Shown one piece after another: positions 1-5,725 of a stretch of DNA of 5,922 nt. The notes under the pieces are model-generated. The model ran no database searches and was not told the origin of the DNA. It saw only the letters and a list, made by a program, of their open reading frames with translations. This DNA is from Ga0077527 sp964606765 (GTDB lineage Bacteria; Pseudomonadota; Gammaproteobacteria; Burkholderiales; SG8-41), in NCBI GenBank assembly GCA_964606765.1, contig CAZSIR010000170.1, forward strand, positions 1 to 5,922, given 5' to 3'. The stretch's first letter is position 1, and each line of letters starts with the position of its first letter. A program made the position numbers and the translations under genes.

Positions 1-207
1 CTGACCCCCGATTCCTCGCGCTTCTGGCCCGCCGCCGAATACCGCACCGGCATCAGCCCGCCGAGCTTTGACAAACAGTTTGTCCGCGACTGGCTGGAAA
101 CCCAGCCCTGGGGCAAAAAAGCCCCGGCGCCGCGCCTGCCCGCCGACGTGCTGGCCAAAACCGCCGCGAAGTACCGCGAAGCGCAAAGAATGCTCCTTGG
201 GACCTGA
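1..207 (+). CDS. purC: SAICAR synthase PurC, C-terminal part (gene starts before window)
   Basis: This is the last 68 residues of phosphoribosylaminoimidazole-succinocarboxamide synthase, read in frame 1 to the TGA at 205-207. The enzyme joins CAIR and aspartate using ATP to make SAICAR in cytoplasmic de novo purine synthesis. The visible sequence carries the family's conserved C-terminal signature TPDSSRFWPAAEY, then SPPSFDKQFVRDWLE, and ends in a typical helix ADVLAKTAAKYREAQRML. Full-length relatives in proteobacteria are about 290-300 residues, so roughly three quarters of the gene lies upstream. Codon use is strongly GC-rich and matches the next two genes. The stop codon is one base from the next start, which implies co-transcription and possibly coupled translation with the dCTP deaminase gene. 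Family identity is very secure from motif recognition; no alignment was run. Confidence 0.95.
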   Translation: MTPDSSRFWPAAEYRTGISPPSFDKQFVRDWLETQPWGKKAPAPRLPADVLAKTAAKYREAQRMLLGT

Positions 208-208
208 G

Positions 209-1381
209 ATGAAAAACGACGCCGGCAAACTGTTCAACGAACCGGACGCCAAGTCGTCCGCTGACGGCGTGACCACCGGCATCCTGCCCGACCGTGACAT
301 CGCCAAACTGATCGAAGGCGGGCGCATCACGGCCGAAGGCGGTGTGGATGCCTCGCAGCTCCAGCCCGCCAGTCTCGACCTGCGCCTCGGCGCAACGGCC
401 TGGCGCGTGCGCGCGAGTTTTCTGCCGGGCAAGGCCTCGACGGTGCAGGCCAAGATCGACCGCCTGAAAATGCACCAGATCGACCTGACCAAACCCGTCG
501 TGCTCGAGAAAGGCTGTGTCTACATTGCCGAGCTGATGGAAGAACTGAAGCTGCCCGCCGACATCGCCGGTTACGCCAATCCAAAAAGCTCCACCGGACG
601 GCTCGACATTTTCACGCGGCTGATTACCGACGCCGGCGCTGAATTCGAAGGCGTGGCCGCCGGTTACAAGGGCAAGCTCTACGTCGAAATCATGCCGCAC
701 ACCTTCAGCGTGCTGGCGCAGCAGGGGACGCGGCTGAACCAGATCCGTTTTGTCCGCGGCAATCCGCCGCCCTCCGACGCCAAGCTCACCGAACTCGACC
801 AGACGCTGAAGCTGGTCTATTCCGACAGCGACGGCCCGCTGCCGGCGATCATCAAAAACGGTTTGTGGATTTCGGTGGACCTCGAAGGCGAGGGCAGCAA
901 GGGCATCATCGGTTACCGCGCCAAACACCACGCGCCGCTGATCGACCTGTCGAAAATCAATCATTACGATCCGCTCGATTTCTGGGAGCCGATCGCACGC
1001 AACGCCGACCGCAGTCTGGTGCTGAATCCGGACGACTTCTACATCCTTGTTTCGCGCGAACGCGTGCGTATCCCCAACAGCCACGCTGCGTCGATGGTGC
1101 CCTATGACCCGTCGGTCGGCGAATTCCGCATCCACTATGCCGGCTTTTTCGATCCCGGTTTCGGTTACGGCGCCAACAACCTCACGGGTGCGCGCGCCGT
1201 GCTCGAAGTTCGCTCACACGACGTGCCCTTCATGATCGAACACGGCCAAGACGTCGGCCGCCTGATCTACGAACGCCTGCTCGGCGAGCCGGAAAAAATC
1301 TACGGCGTGAATATAGGCTCGAACTATCAATCGCAGGGGCTGAAGCTGAGCAAACAGTTCAAGCCGCTGGTGGCGATTTAA
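209..1381 (+). CDS. dcd: Two-domain 2'-deoxycytidine 5'-triphosphate deaminase
   Basis: The gene encodes 390 residues of a dCTP deaminase of the long, duplicated type, roughly twice the usual 190-residue Dcd. These enzymes deaminate dCTP to dUTP and so feed dUMP to thymidylate synthase. The N-terminal half has QPASLDLRLG (residues 52-61), NPKSSTGRLD (124-133) and a beta-rich stretch YVEIMPHTFSVLAQQGTRLN (158-177). The C-terminal half repeats the pattern with FYILVSRERVRIPN (277-290), HYAGFFDPGFGYG (309-321) and AVLEVRSHDVPFMIEHGQ (330-347), which recalls the DPGF and LEV segments of the dCTP deaminase/dUTPase fold. The ATG at 209 follows the purC stop by one base. An in-frame TTG at 68 would run through purC coding sequence and is rejected. 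No strong ribosome-binding site is visible, so translational coupling to purC is likely. I cannot tell which half carries the working active site. Confidence 0.87.
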   Translation: MKNDAGKLFNEPDAKSSADGVTTGILPDRDIAKLIEGGRITAEGGVDASQLQPASLDLRLGATAWRVRASFLPGKASTVQAKIDRLKMHQIDLTKPVVLEKGCVYIAELMEELKLPADIAGYANPKSSTGRLDIFTRLITDAGAEFEGVAAGYKGKLYVEIMPHTFSVLAQQGTRLNQIRFVRGNPPPSDAKLTELDQTLKLVYSDSDGPLPAIIKNGLWISVDLEGEGSKGIIGYRAKHHAPLIDLSKINHYDPLDFWEPIARNADRSLVLNPDDFYILVSRERVRIPNSHAASMVPYDPSVGEFRIHYAGFFDPGFGYGANNLTGARAVLEVRSHDVPFMIEHGQDVGRLIYERLLGEPEKIYGVNIGSNYQSQGLKLSKQFKPLVAI

Positions 1382-1396
1382 AAGTAAAAAGCTTTA

Positions 1397-1524
1397 GCCA
1401 CAGAGGACACAGAGAACACAGAGGAGAGCCGAACCCGGTGTTCTCCAGATGTCGTGTTTCTCATGACCCGGTCTGTGCTTTTAGTTGTTCCGGTTTTCTC
1501 TGTGCTCTCTGTGTCCTCTGTGGC
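1397..1524. repeat. Large inverted repeat of the CACAGAGGACACAGAG family
   Basis: Two 27-base arms (1397-1423 and 1498-1524) are reverse complements with one mismatch (A1416 against C1505), separated by 74 bases. Each arm starts GCCACAGAGGACACAGAG and continues with a near-repeat CACAGAG, so the arm is itself built from short CACAGAG-like units. The arms begin within 16 bases of the dCTP deaminase stop, and the right arm is followed by a T/A-rich run from about 1528. Read on the minus strand, the right arm encodes SHRGHREHRE, a peptide I recognise from spurious small ORFs in many unrelated bacterial genomes, which suggests a widespread non-coding repeat. Possible roles are a bidirectional terminator, an mRNA 3'-end stabiliser or a small transposable or palindromic element; the sequence does not decide between them. 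Confidence 0.85.
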
Positions 1525-1592
1525 TGCTTTTAAATTTTCTGTAAGTATTTGTTTTTATTGATATTTTTATTCCTCTGCGGCAAACTTGCAGC
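1525..1592 (+). promoter_or_regulatory. AT-rich leader upstream of tsaC, probable promoter region
   Basis: The 68 bases between the inverted repeat and the tsaC start are strikingly T-rich in an otherwise GC-rich neighbourhood. Runs such as TTTTTATTGATATTTTTATT (1552-1571) could hold a -10 element (for example TGATAT at 1559-1564). I see no well-matched -35 at correct spacing and no clear Shine-Dalgarno sequence before the ATG at 1593. The call rests only on composition and position, with the inverted repeat separating it from the upstream transcription unit. Confidence 0.3.
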
Positions 1593-2576
1593 ATGACCGC
1601 TTCCGCCACCGACATCACCCACGCAGCCGCCGTCCTCAAAGCCGGCGAACTCGTCGCATTTCCCACCGAGACCGTTTACGGCCTCGGCGCCGATGCTGCG
1701 AATGTAAATGCTGTAAACAAGATCTACGCCGCCAAGGGCCGGCCGTCGAACCATCCGCTGATTGTGCATGTCGCCGATGCCGTGCAGCTCGCAAACTGGG
1801 CGCGCGACATTCCGCCGGCCGCACATCTACTCGCCAAAAAGTTCTGGCCTGGCCCGCTGACCCTCGTACTCAAACGCAATCCGCGCGTACCCGATGCCGT
1901 CACCGGCGGCCAGGATACCGTCGCCATCCGCGTGCCTTCGCATCCGGTCGCGCAGGCGCTGCTGCGTGAGTTCGGCGGCGGTGTGGCTGCGCCTTCAGCG
2001 AATCGTTTTGGTCGGGTATCGGCAACCACCGCCGCGCATGTGCGCGAGGAATTCGGCGACACGGTCGCCTATGTACTCGACGGCGGGGCAGCCGATGTCG
2101 GCATCGAATCCACCATCGTCGATTGTTCGCGCGCGACACCGAGCCTGTTGCGTCCGGGCTGGATCACGCCGCAGCAACTTGAAGCCGCGCTCGGCGCAGC
2201 ACTGGCCGCGCCCGACGCCGATGCGCCGCGTGTATCCGGCACGCTGGAAAAACACTACTCGCCGCAGACCCCGGTACTGCTGATGGAAGGCGACCTGATC
2301 ATCGAACTCGCGCACAGCCTGACGCGCCAGGGTAAACGTGTGGCGGTGCTGGCACGGACAACGTTGCGGCCGTTGATTGATGATTTAGTGTGGCTGGCTG
2401 CACCGGCGGATGTGGCGGGCTATGCGCATGATCTTTATGCGAATCTGCGAGAGCTGGATCAGGCTGGTTGTGATGCGATCCTGGTGGAGCAGCCGCCGGA
2501 GGTGGCGGAGTGGTATGCGATCCGGGATCGCCTGGGTCGGGCGGCGGCGGGATCGGGGGAATCTTCGCGAGGTTGA
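1593..2576 (+). CDS. tsaC: L-threonylcarbamoyladenylate synthase, Sua5 type
   Basis: The 327-residue product makes threonylcarbamoyl-AMP from threonine, bicarbonate and ATP, the first step of t6A37 modification of ANN-decoding tRNAs. The YrdC/TsaC domain spans about residues 10-200, with GELVAFPTETVYGLGADA (18-35), the substrate-binding KGRPSNHPLIVHV (48-60), WPGPLTLVL (85-93), APSANRFGRVS (133-143) and GIESTIVD (170-177). It is followed by the interdomain linker SGTLEKHYSP (215-224) and a C-terminal Sua5 domain (about 226-318), which shows this is the long Sua5 form rather than the roughly 190-residue TsaC. The ATG at 1593 fits the usual N-terminus, although no good ribosome-binding site precedes it. 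Codon choice changes from C-ending to G/T-ending from about position 2335 onward. tsaC near purC is common in Burkholderiales, usually with purE-purK between them. Confidence 0.93.
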   Translation: MTASATDITHAAAVLKAGELVAFPTETVYGLGADAANVNAVNKIYAAKGRPSNHPLIVHVADAVQLANWARDIPPAAHLLAKKFWPGPLTLVLKRNPRVPDAVTGGQDTVAIRVPSHPVAQALLREFGGGVAAPSANRFGRVSATTAAHVREEFGDTVAYVLDGGAADVGIESTIVDCSRATPSLLRPGWITPQQLEAALGAALAAPDADAPRVSGTLEKHYSPQTPVLLMEGDLIIELAHSLTRQGKRVAVLARTTLRPLIDDLVWLAAPADVAGYAHDLYANLRELDQAGCDAILVEQPPEVAEWYAIRDRLGRAAAGSGESSRG

Positions 2577-2591
2577 GCGGTTGTTAAACCA

Positions 2592-2596
2592 AAGGA
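2592..2596 (+). promoter_or_regulatory. Shine-Dalgarno for the membrane/zinc-ribbon gene
   Basis: AAGGA lies seven bases before the ATG at 2604 and supports that start. Only 27 bases separate the tsaC stop from this ATG, so read-through transcription from tsaC is possible; no separate promoter is evident in so short a gap. Confidence 0.6.
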
Positions 2597-2603
2597 AAAT
2601 GCC

Positions 2604-3488
2604 ATGACTAAGGCTGTGCGCCGTTTATGGGAAAAACATCAACTAACCGCTTCCATATGTGCCTTTGTCTTGATTGCCTGTTTAGCAATTGTTTATGTGA
2701 TGGGTCTGCTTCCATTAGGCGGTGATTATTCAAATCTCGCGTTTCTTGTCATGGGCGTGGTGTTGTCTGTTTTTCTCACGCACTTAAGCGAGGCGCTAAA
2801 AAGACCGTCCGAGAGAAGAGAGCTTGCGCGAGCACTCTACAGTGAGCTTGCGAACCGATTGGCGCGTTGTTGCTTTGACTTTGAGGAGCCTTGGTCGGAT
2901 TGGGTCGACGAAAATAAGGCTCCCCATAATGTTGAGGTTCTGCGTGTACGCAGATTCATGCCATTTCCTCCACTGGTCTTTCCTGCTACCGCTTCAAAGC
3001 TCGCTCTGCTTAATAATGATGCTCAGCAGGCGCTTATTACATTCTATGTCGCTCTTGATGCTTACAGAAAAGACATGAGTGAAATCGCGGATCGCTTTCA
3101 AACTAACGGAACTGTACCAGCTGCATTAGTCACTTTAATTGCAGGAAGGCTTTTTAGGACTCTTCCGCCAGGCTATGAGGCATTAAGGGCTTTAGGCGAA
3201 ATGGTTGATGATCCCGCTGAAATAGATGCGGCGGCAATTCGCTACGCGGATACCCTTTTTGATCACAAACGATCACATTTGCCGTTGCGCCAGCGTATCG
3301 AGTATTACTTAAGAATCCATCGACGTACCAACAACTCTCAGAATTGGCATTTCTGCATAAACTGCTCACAATGGCCTGCTACTGATTATGAGCAGACTAT
3401 TGATAGGCCGCTGGCACGCAATCTCTGCATCGAATGTAAAAAATTAATCAAAGATAAGAAGTGTGAATTGCTCGAAAAGCCGGAGTAA
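2604..3488 (+). CDS. Uncharacterised membrane protein, two TM helices and C-terminal zinc-ribbon-like motif
   Basis: I do not recognise a named family for this 294-residue protein. Two hydrophobic segments near the N-terminus (about residues 15-35 and 43-62) predict a hairpin of two transmembrane helices. A basic, cytoplasm-like stretch follows (KRPSERRELARALYSELANR, 66-85). Residues 75-240 are a mostly helical, charged region including LLNNDAQQALITFYVALDAYRKD (start 135). The C-terminus holds CINC (251-254) and CIEC (275-278), a Cx2C-x20-Cx2C arrangement typical of a zinc ribbon. The start is supported by AAGGA seven bases upstream. Base composition is much more AT-rich than tsaC, indicating acquisition. 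It lies 100 bases upstream of the SEFIR/TIR gene on the same strand, so it could be its membrane partner or sensor. That role is inference only. Confidence 0.82.
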   Translation: MTKAVRRLWEKHQLTASICAFVLIACLAIVYVMGLLPLGGDYSNLAFLVMGVVLSVFLTHLSEALKRPSERRELARALYSELANRLARCCFDFEEPWSDWVDENKAPHNVEVLRVRRFMPFPPLVFPATASKLALLNNDAQQALITFYVALDAYRKDMSEIADRFQTNGTVPAALVTLIAGRLFRTLPPGYEALRALGEMVDDPAEIDAAAIRYADTLFDHKRSHLPLRQRIEYYLRIHRRTNNSQNWHFCINCSQWPATDYEQTIDRPLARNLCIECKKLIKDKKCELLEKPE

Positions 3489-3504
3489 ATCAAAGGGGCC
3501 TGGC

Positions 3505-3533
3505 TAGACATTTCGGTAGGTCATTAATATATC
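3505..3533 (+). promoter_or_regulatory. Candidate sigma70-type promoter for the SEFIR/TIR gene
   Basis: TAGACA (3505-3510, five of six matches to the -35 consensus) is followed after 17 bases by TATATC (3528-3533, four of six to the -10). An overlapping TAATAT lies at 3525-3530 at a less favourable spacing. This would place a transcript start near 3540 and a leader of about 50 bases. In AT-rich DNA such matches arise easily by chance, so this is a weak call; the gene may instead be co-transcribed with its upstream neighbour. Confidence 0.3.
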
Positions 3534-3578
3534 GAGCTTTGCACTTTTGATGGTTTTAAGGCAAAAGCTGCTTATTGC

Positions 3579-3585
3579 AGGGAGG
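3579..3585 (+). promoter_or_regulatory. Shine-Dalgarno for the SEFIR/TIR gene
   Basis: AGGGAGG ends only three bases before the ATG at 3589. The match is strong but the spacing is short. The ATG is still preferred because the SEFIR/TIR strand KVFISYSHD begins at residue 5, exactly where such domains start. Confidence 0.6.
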
Positions 3586-3588
3586 TAG

Positions 3589-5118
3589 ATGAAAACTCCA
3601 AAAGTATTTATTTCATATTCTCACGATAGCCCCGCCCACAAAGAGTGGGTTGAAGCTTTTGCAATTAAACTTCGACGCTCAGGCATCGATGCGACACTGG
3701 ACCAATGGGATGCCTCGCCAGGTGATGATTTGACGTTGTTTATGGAGCGAGGCTTGAGCGAATCAGATCGAGTTATTGTGATCTGCACACCAAATTACGT
3801 TACTAAGGCTGAAGCGGGAATTGGTGGAGTGGGTTATGAGCGAATGATTGTTACTTCAGAACTTGTTCGGAATATTGGTACAAATAAATTTATTCCTTTG
3901 GTGCGTGACTCTTTCGAGGAAAGCCGAACCCCCAGTTTTTTGGGCACAAAGAAATTTGTGGATTTTTCTGAGGGCGTTGACGTAGACGCTGCTTTTGACG
4001 AACTGCTTCGAGAGCTACATAAAGCCCCGCCGAAACGAAAACCAGAATTGGGTGCGAATCCGTACGCTTTGTCACCTTTAGGGCAGGAAATTTCCCGTGA
4101 ATTGATTCCGGATGAAGGTGGCGAAAAAATAGATGTAGTTTCTGAACGTCCAATCGGTCAAGAGGAAAAAAAGAGATACGGAGCCCACGATTCGTATTCA
4201 ATGTCACGAACATTAGTGATTGCAGATGATGCTTTGCAATGGCAAAAGATGAGCAGATTTATAGCGAAGCAATGTGCTGTTGAAATCGTGCAGTGGAGAG
4301 CCGAAAAAGAGGCTGGTGGATCTCGCGGCTCTGATCAGGCGAGTGCGTTGTTAGATCAAGCCATTTTATGTCTTGCTCCGCAGTTTCTGTTTTCACTTGC
4401 CGCTGTTGAGTCGGGCAAGCAAACGTTTCGTGATCAGTCGGGGCTTGTGTTTAGCTTGTTGGATATTCGGGATTGGGCTCTGTCTGGGGTGTCGTGGTTT
4501 GTTAATCTACCAGCGACATTTGTATTTGCTTTTCAGCATTTGCACGGGGCGTTATGCGCTCATACCGGGCAATTTAGTGTTGCACTTTCTCTCGCAGAAA
4601 GAAAGGTTCGGTCTGTTAGTGTTAACGAGTATCGCAGGATTTGCCAATCTCATGACTTAATGGGATGGCCAGATGCACTTAGTGGAGACTCACTAAAGGG
4701 ATGGGGATATCTTTTGAAGGCCAAAGACTGGCCTTTTATTCCATTTCTATTTGAAGATGCTGAAAGTTATGTTGAGGCACTTATTGCCTATCGAATTTTG
4801 CTCAATATTCATGAGCTAACGTTATTGCTCGCGGAAGGACATTCTATTGATAACGTCAAATTAGAAGAAATACATCTTGATGTGCCACTGCAATTTGCTT
4901 TTGAAGATCGCGCTGTTAACAAACGTGCATTTCAATTGTTGTTGCAGCACAGAGAGCAATTGGTAACGATTTGGGAATCGCGCAATGTTGCTACTGGTAC
5001 CATCAAAGCGTCTTGGCCAAAATGGATGGAAATTTGTAAATACTGGACTAGCCGTAGTGGGCGGGCGTTTTATTCTCATGGGTTTCTGGTGCATTCCAGT
5101 TTATTTGATGCGCTATAA
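3589..5118 (+). CDS. SEFIR/TIR-domain protein with long unrecognised C-terminal region, putative defence effector
   Basis: The 509-residue protein opens with a SEFIR/TIR-like domain (about residues 4-145). The first strand is KVFISYSHD (5-13), followed by the signature LDQWDASPGDDLTLFMERGL (37-56), a strand RVIVICTPNYV (61-71), GIGGVGYERMIVTSEL (77-92) and a strand KFIPLVRD (100-107). This pattern is typical of bacterial SEFIR and TIR_2 proteins. Many family members cleave NAD or signal during anti-phage defence. Glu84 in YERM, or Glu91, is a candidate for the catalytic glutamate, but I cannot fix it without alignment. A charged linker (about 146-205) leads to roughly 300 residues that look mainly helical, with hydrophobic stretches at 258-275 and 298-320, and match no domain I know; this may be the sensing or oligomerising part. 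The gene is AT-rich like its upstream neighbour and unlike the flanks. The fold call is strong; the defence role is inferred. Confidence 0.85.
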   Translation: MKTPKVFISYSHDSPAHKEWVEAFAIKLRRSGIDATLDQWDASPGDDLTLFMERGLSESDRVIVICTPNYVTKAEAGIGGVGYERMIVTSELVRNIGTNKFIPLVRDSFEESRTPSFLGTKKFVDFSEGVDVDAAFDELLRELHKAPPKRKPELGANPYALSPLGQEISRELIPDEGGEKIDVVSERPIGQEEKKRYGAHDSYSMSRTLVIADDALQWQKMSRFIAKQCAVEIVQWRAEKEAGGSRGSDQASALLDQAILCLAPQFLFSLAAVESGKQTFRDQSGLVFSLLDIRDWALSGVSWFVNLPATFVFAFQHLHGALCAHTGQFSVALSLAERKVRSVSVNEYRRICQSHDLMGWPDALSGDSLKGWGYLLKAKDWPFIPFLFEDAESYVEALIAYRILLNIHELTLLLAEGHSIDNVKLEEIHLDVPLQFAFEDRAVNKRAFQLLLQHREQLVTIWESRNVATGTIKASWPKWMEICKYWTSRSGRAFYSHGFLVHSSLFDAL

Positions 5119-5137
5119 AAAGAAGTGTGGAGAAATT

Positions 5138-5374
5138 TTGAGATACGCCTCTTTAAAGTGGTTTAGCTGGATGGTTTTAGCTTTTATCGTGCCGGTGGCA
5201 TATGCACAAAACTACCCAGTAAAACCCATCCGCATCATCTCCCCCTACACCGCCGGCGGCCTCGGCGACCTGGTGCAGCGCGCCATCGGTGGCGGACTGA
5301 CCGAAGCCCTGGGCCAGCAAATCCTCGTTGAAAACCGTCCCGGTGCATCGCAGGCGATCGGCTGCGGGTCGTAG
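5138..5374 (+). pseudogene. 5' remnant of a Bug/TctC-family periplasmic receptor gene
   Basis: This frame gives 78 residues that match the start of tripartite tricarboxylate transporter receptor (TctC/Bug) proteins, which are normally about 320 residues. A signal peptide starts at TTG 5138 (LRYASLKW, then hydrophobic WMVLAFIVPVAYA) with likely cleavage after AYA. The mature start NYPVKPIRIISPYTAGG and then GQQILVENRPGASQAIG are hallmark family sequences. The frame stops at TAG 5372-5374. Just beyond, the frame shifted by one base reads VVAKM (5368-5382), the kind of sequence expected next, and then family resemblance ends. The gene has therefore suffered an apparent one-base loss near 5366-5370 plus truncation at about 5383. 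GGAGAA (5129-5134) could be its ribosome-binding site, and the open frame extending upstream into the SEFIR gene is not meaningful. A stable functional product is unlikely. Confidence 0.85.
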
Positions 5375-5397
5375 CCAAAATGCAAGTGTCGACGATA

Positions 5398-5420
5398 CCG
5401 TCCTGAGGTGACTCAGGCGG
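5398..5420. terminator. Strong hairpin downstream of the minus-strand small gene, possible terminator
   Basis: CCTGAG (5402-5407) pairs with CTCAGG (5412-5417) around a four-base loop, and CCG (5398-5400) pairs with CGG (5418-5420) across a single bulged T at 5401, making a nine-pair stem. It lies five bases beyond the stop of the minus-strand gene and just after the tctC remnant. No T-run follows on either strand, so it is not a classical intrinsic terminator; it might still end or stabilise the minus-strand transcript. Confidence 0.4.
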
Positions 5421-5425
5421 TCACG

Positions 5426-5725
5426 TTACCGATCGATGTGGTCCGACTGCCGGCGACCGGAGCGGCGCCGGTCCCGCGCATTCAGGCGCATGAACTGCAT
5501 CAATTCAGTCCAGCCGGCCTTGTGTGTTTTGTCAAAATGCGCCAGCAGGGGTTGGGCGCTGATGCGGATGAATTCGGCTTCCATGCCGATTTCCCTCAGG
5601 GATGCCCGGCGACTGGCAATCCGTGCCAGGTAATCCTTGTAATCGCCGCCGACTATCTCCTTGCGGCATATCGACCTGAGCGCGGCATAGTCGGATTCGG
5701 GAACCAGCGGTATTTTCAGGATCAT
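5426..5725 (-). CDS. Small uncharacterised cytoplasmic protein, 99 residues
   Basis: I do not recognise the family. The ATG at 5725 (minus strand) is chosen because AAGGAGAG (5737-5730) lies four bases upstream of it; a start twelve codons earlier is possible but lacks such a site. The protein begins MILKIPLVPESDYAALRSIC, has no signal peptide or transmembrane segment, and looks helical with many charged residues (RKEIVGGDYKDYLARIASRR, 21-40). The body up to about residue 82 has features expected of a genuine protein, including GWTELMQFMRL (71-81). The last 17 residues are very basic and low in complexity (RDRRRSGRRQSDHIDR), and the natural C-terminus may have been altered by the rearrangement that left the tctC remnant next door. 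GC-rich codon use matches the chromosome rather than the AT-rich island. Confidence 0.7.
   Translation of the reverse strand: MILKIPLVPESDYAALRSICRKEIVGGDYKDYLARIASRRASLREIGMEAEFIRISAQPLLAHFDKTHKAGWTELMQFMRLNARDRRRSGRRQSDHIDR

Noticed and set aside
68..208. N-terminal extension of the dCTP deaminase from a TTG at 68
   Set aside because: It overlaps conserved purC coding sequence in another frame and yields a low-complexity basic peptide; the ATG at 209 fits the gene junction.
53..1135. Long minus-strand open frame opposite purC and the dCTP deaminase gene
   Set aside because: It is a GC-driven shadow: the plus strand encodes two clear enzyme families here, and the minus-strand protein is rich in H, R, V and G with no recognisable domain.
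1397..1524. CRISPR array
   Set aside because: There are only two copies in inverted orientation, with no regular direct repeats or spacers, and no cas genes in the window.
1481..1666. Small minus-strand ORF containing SHRGHREHRE
   Set aside because: The peptide is the translation of a widespread palindromic DNA repeat and runs into tsaC antisense; it is not a credible gene.
3154..3369. Minus-strand small ORF inside the membrane/zinc-ribbon gene
   Set aside because: It has no motif and no start signal; it is explained as a shadow of the plus-strand gene.
4985..5137. Upstream extension of the tctC remnant into the SEFIR/TIR gene
   Set aside because: The receptor signal peptide begins at 5138; the preceding frame is a shadow of the SEFIR/TIR coding sequence.
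2577..5425. Insertion sequence or integrase explaining the island
   Set aside because: No transposase, integrase, terminal inverted repeats or target-site duplications could be seen around the AT-rich block.
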